A stretch of DNA of 7,487 nt, from contig JABUUX010000137.1 of NCBI GenBank assembly GCA_021442965.1, positions 1-7,487 on the forward strand, in the 5' to 3' direction. Position 1 is the first letter of the stretch; each line of letters starts with the position of its first letter. The notes beneath the pieces were generated by a model. The model searched no databases, was not told the DNA's origin, and saw only the letters and a list, made by a program, of their open reading frames with translations. The position numbers and the translations under genes were made by a program. Source of the stretch: Treponema sp. Lineage in GTDB: Bacteria; Spirochaetota; Spirochaetia; Treponematales; Treponemataceae. Positions 6,879 through 7,487 of the stretch are shown here, piece by piece.

Positions 6879-7487
6879 TCATTGTATATTTCCGGCTTTA
6901 TATCTTTCAAGAAATTTCTTTCTGTATTCTTCAAAACGATTTTCAAAAATAGAATCTCTAATTTCTTGAATCAAATTATTCAAAAAATAAAGATTATGAT
7001 AAGAGCTGAGAATAGAACTTAAAATTTCCTGCTCTTTAAATAAATGCCGTAAATAGCTTCTGGAATAATTACGGCATACTTTACAATTACATTCTTTATC
7101 CACAGGTCCCATATCATGAATAAATCTTTCCTGCTTTATTGAAAGAGAACCATCATGAGTAAAATATGCACCATTTCTGGCATTACGAGTTGGAAGAACA
7201 CAATCAAACATATCAACACCAGAAGCCACTGCATTGAGTATATATTCAGGAGTCCCAATTCCCATTACATATTTAGGTTTTTCGTAAGGAAGATAACGGC
7301 ATGACAAATCCATAAATTCAATAAATTTTTCAGAAGGTTCTCCAACAGATAAACCTCCTATTGCAATACCGGGCAAATCCAAAGAAGAAACAAATTCACA
7401 AGACTCTTTTCTTAAATCTTCAAAAAAGTTTCCTTGAACTATAGGAAAAAGAAGCCCCTTATATCCGTTTTCTTTCTGAATTTCCCA
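6879..7487 (-). CDS. tgt: Queuine/preQ1 tRNA-ribosyltransferase, C-terminal part, 5' end outside the window
   Basis: Tgt exchanges the wobble guanine of GUN-anticodon tRNAs (Asp, Asn, His, Tyr) for preQ1 in bacteria, the key step toward queuosine. The frame is open to the right edge and gives 202 residues, roughly the C-terminal half of a protein normally about 375 long. The TTG at 7380-7382 is internal, since family sequence (GLLFPIVQGNFFEDLR) precedes it. Numbered from the edge, the visible motifs are IVQG (16-19), AIGGLSVGE (42-50), MGIGTPE (75-81), and GVDMFDCVLPTRNARNG (90-106) with D95 as the catalytic nucleophile. The zinc ligands are C133, C135 and C138 (CNCKVC) with H164 in the SYHNLYF stretch. 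YSRSYLRHL follows the zinc cluster as in the family. The TGA stop is at 6879-6881, facing the stop of the preceding frame. All visible active-site and zinc residues are intact. Confidence 0.95.
   Translation of the reverse strand, partial: WEIQKENGYKGLLFPIVQGNFFEDLRKESCEFVSSLDLPGIAIGGLSVGEPSEKFIEFMDLSCRYLPYEKPKYVMGIGTPEYILNAVASGVDMFDCVLPTRNARNGAYFTHDGSLSIKQERFIHDMGPVDKECNCKVCRNYSRSYLRHLFKEQEILSSILSSYHNLYFLNNLIQEIRDSIFENRFEEYRKKFLERYKAGNIQ

Noticed and set aside
6909..6920. Perfect palindrome AAGAAATTTCTT near the end of tgt
   Set aside because: It is AT-rich with no loop and no following T-run, and lies in coding sequence; it is neither a terminator nor a convincing operator.
7380..7382. TTG as the start of the leftward gene
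   Set aside because: The preceding 35 codons encode conserved Tgt sequence, so the start lies beyond the window.

Overview
The window is AT-rich and tightly packed, with almost no intergenic DNA. It holds three annotated reading frames. Two run rightward: the 3' part of a polytopic membrane protein gene, then one very long frame that begins with a complete DNA polymerase IV. One runs leftward: the 3' part of tgt, queuine/preQ1 tRNA-ribosyltransferase. The low GC, the didermic outer-membrane-type C-terminus and the general style of the proteins suggest a host-associated spirochaete of the Treponema type. This is inference from style; no lineage marker proves it.

Layout. Positions 1-1106 are the C-terminal part of an unrecognised protein with about seven hydrophobic segments and a soluble tail. 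The frame is open to the left edge, so the gene starts outside the window. Its TAA overlaps the next ATG by one base (TAATG), a typical translationally coupled junction with a good Shine-Dalgarno sequence. Positions 1106-6877 are a single 1923-codon frame. Codons 1 to about 394 form a full-length Y-family polymerase (DinB) with all catalytic motifs and a beta-clamp-binding motif. They are followed with no linker by a signal-peptide-like segment (codons 386-414) and about 1500 residues of beta-rich protein ending in a barrel-type strand with terminal Phe. The tgt gene (6879 to the right edge, minus strand) converges on it with one base between the two stop codons.

The main point of interest is the polymerase/outer-membrane fusion. 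A cytoplasmic DNA polymerase joined to an exported beta-barrel-type protein makes little biological sense. The junction looks like two genes that would normally overlap: restoring just two bases (TG) after position 2287 would give dinB a TGA stop and the downstream gene an ATG, with a classical signal peptide and a four-base ATGA overlap. Either a small deletion fused two genes, or the sequence has a small error, or this is a genuine fusion. The large exported part is the second point of interest. Its order of motifs loosely recalls SprA-type giant outer-membrane proteins, with LamG/jelly-roll-like segments in the middle, but that assignment is tentative.

Functionally the genes do not form an obvious pathway: lesion-bypass DNA synthesis, an envelope protein of unknown role, an unknown membrane protein, and tRNA wobble-base modification. 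The first two reading frames probably share one transcript, whose promoter lies left of the window.
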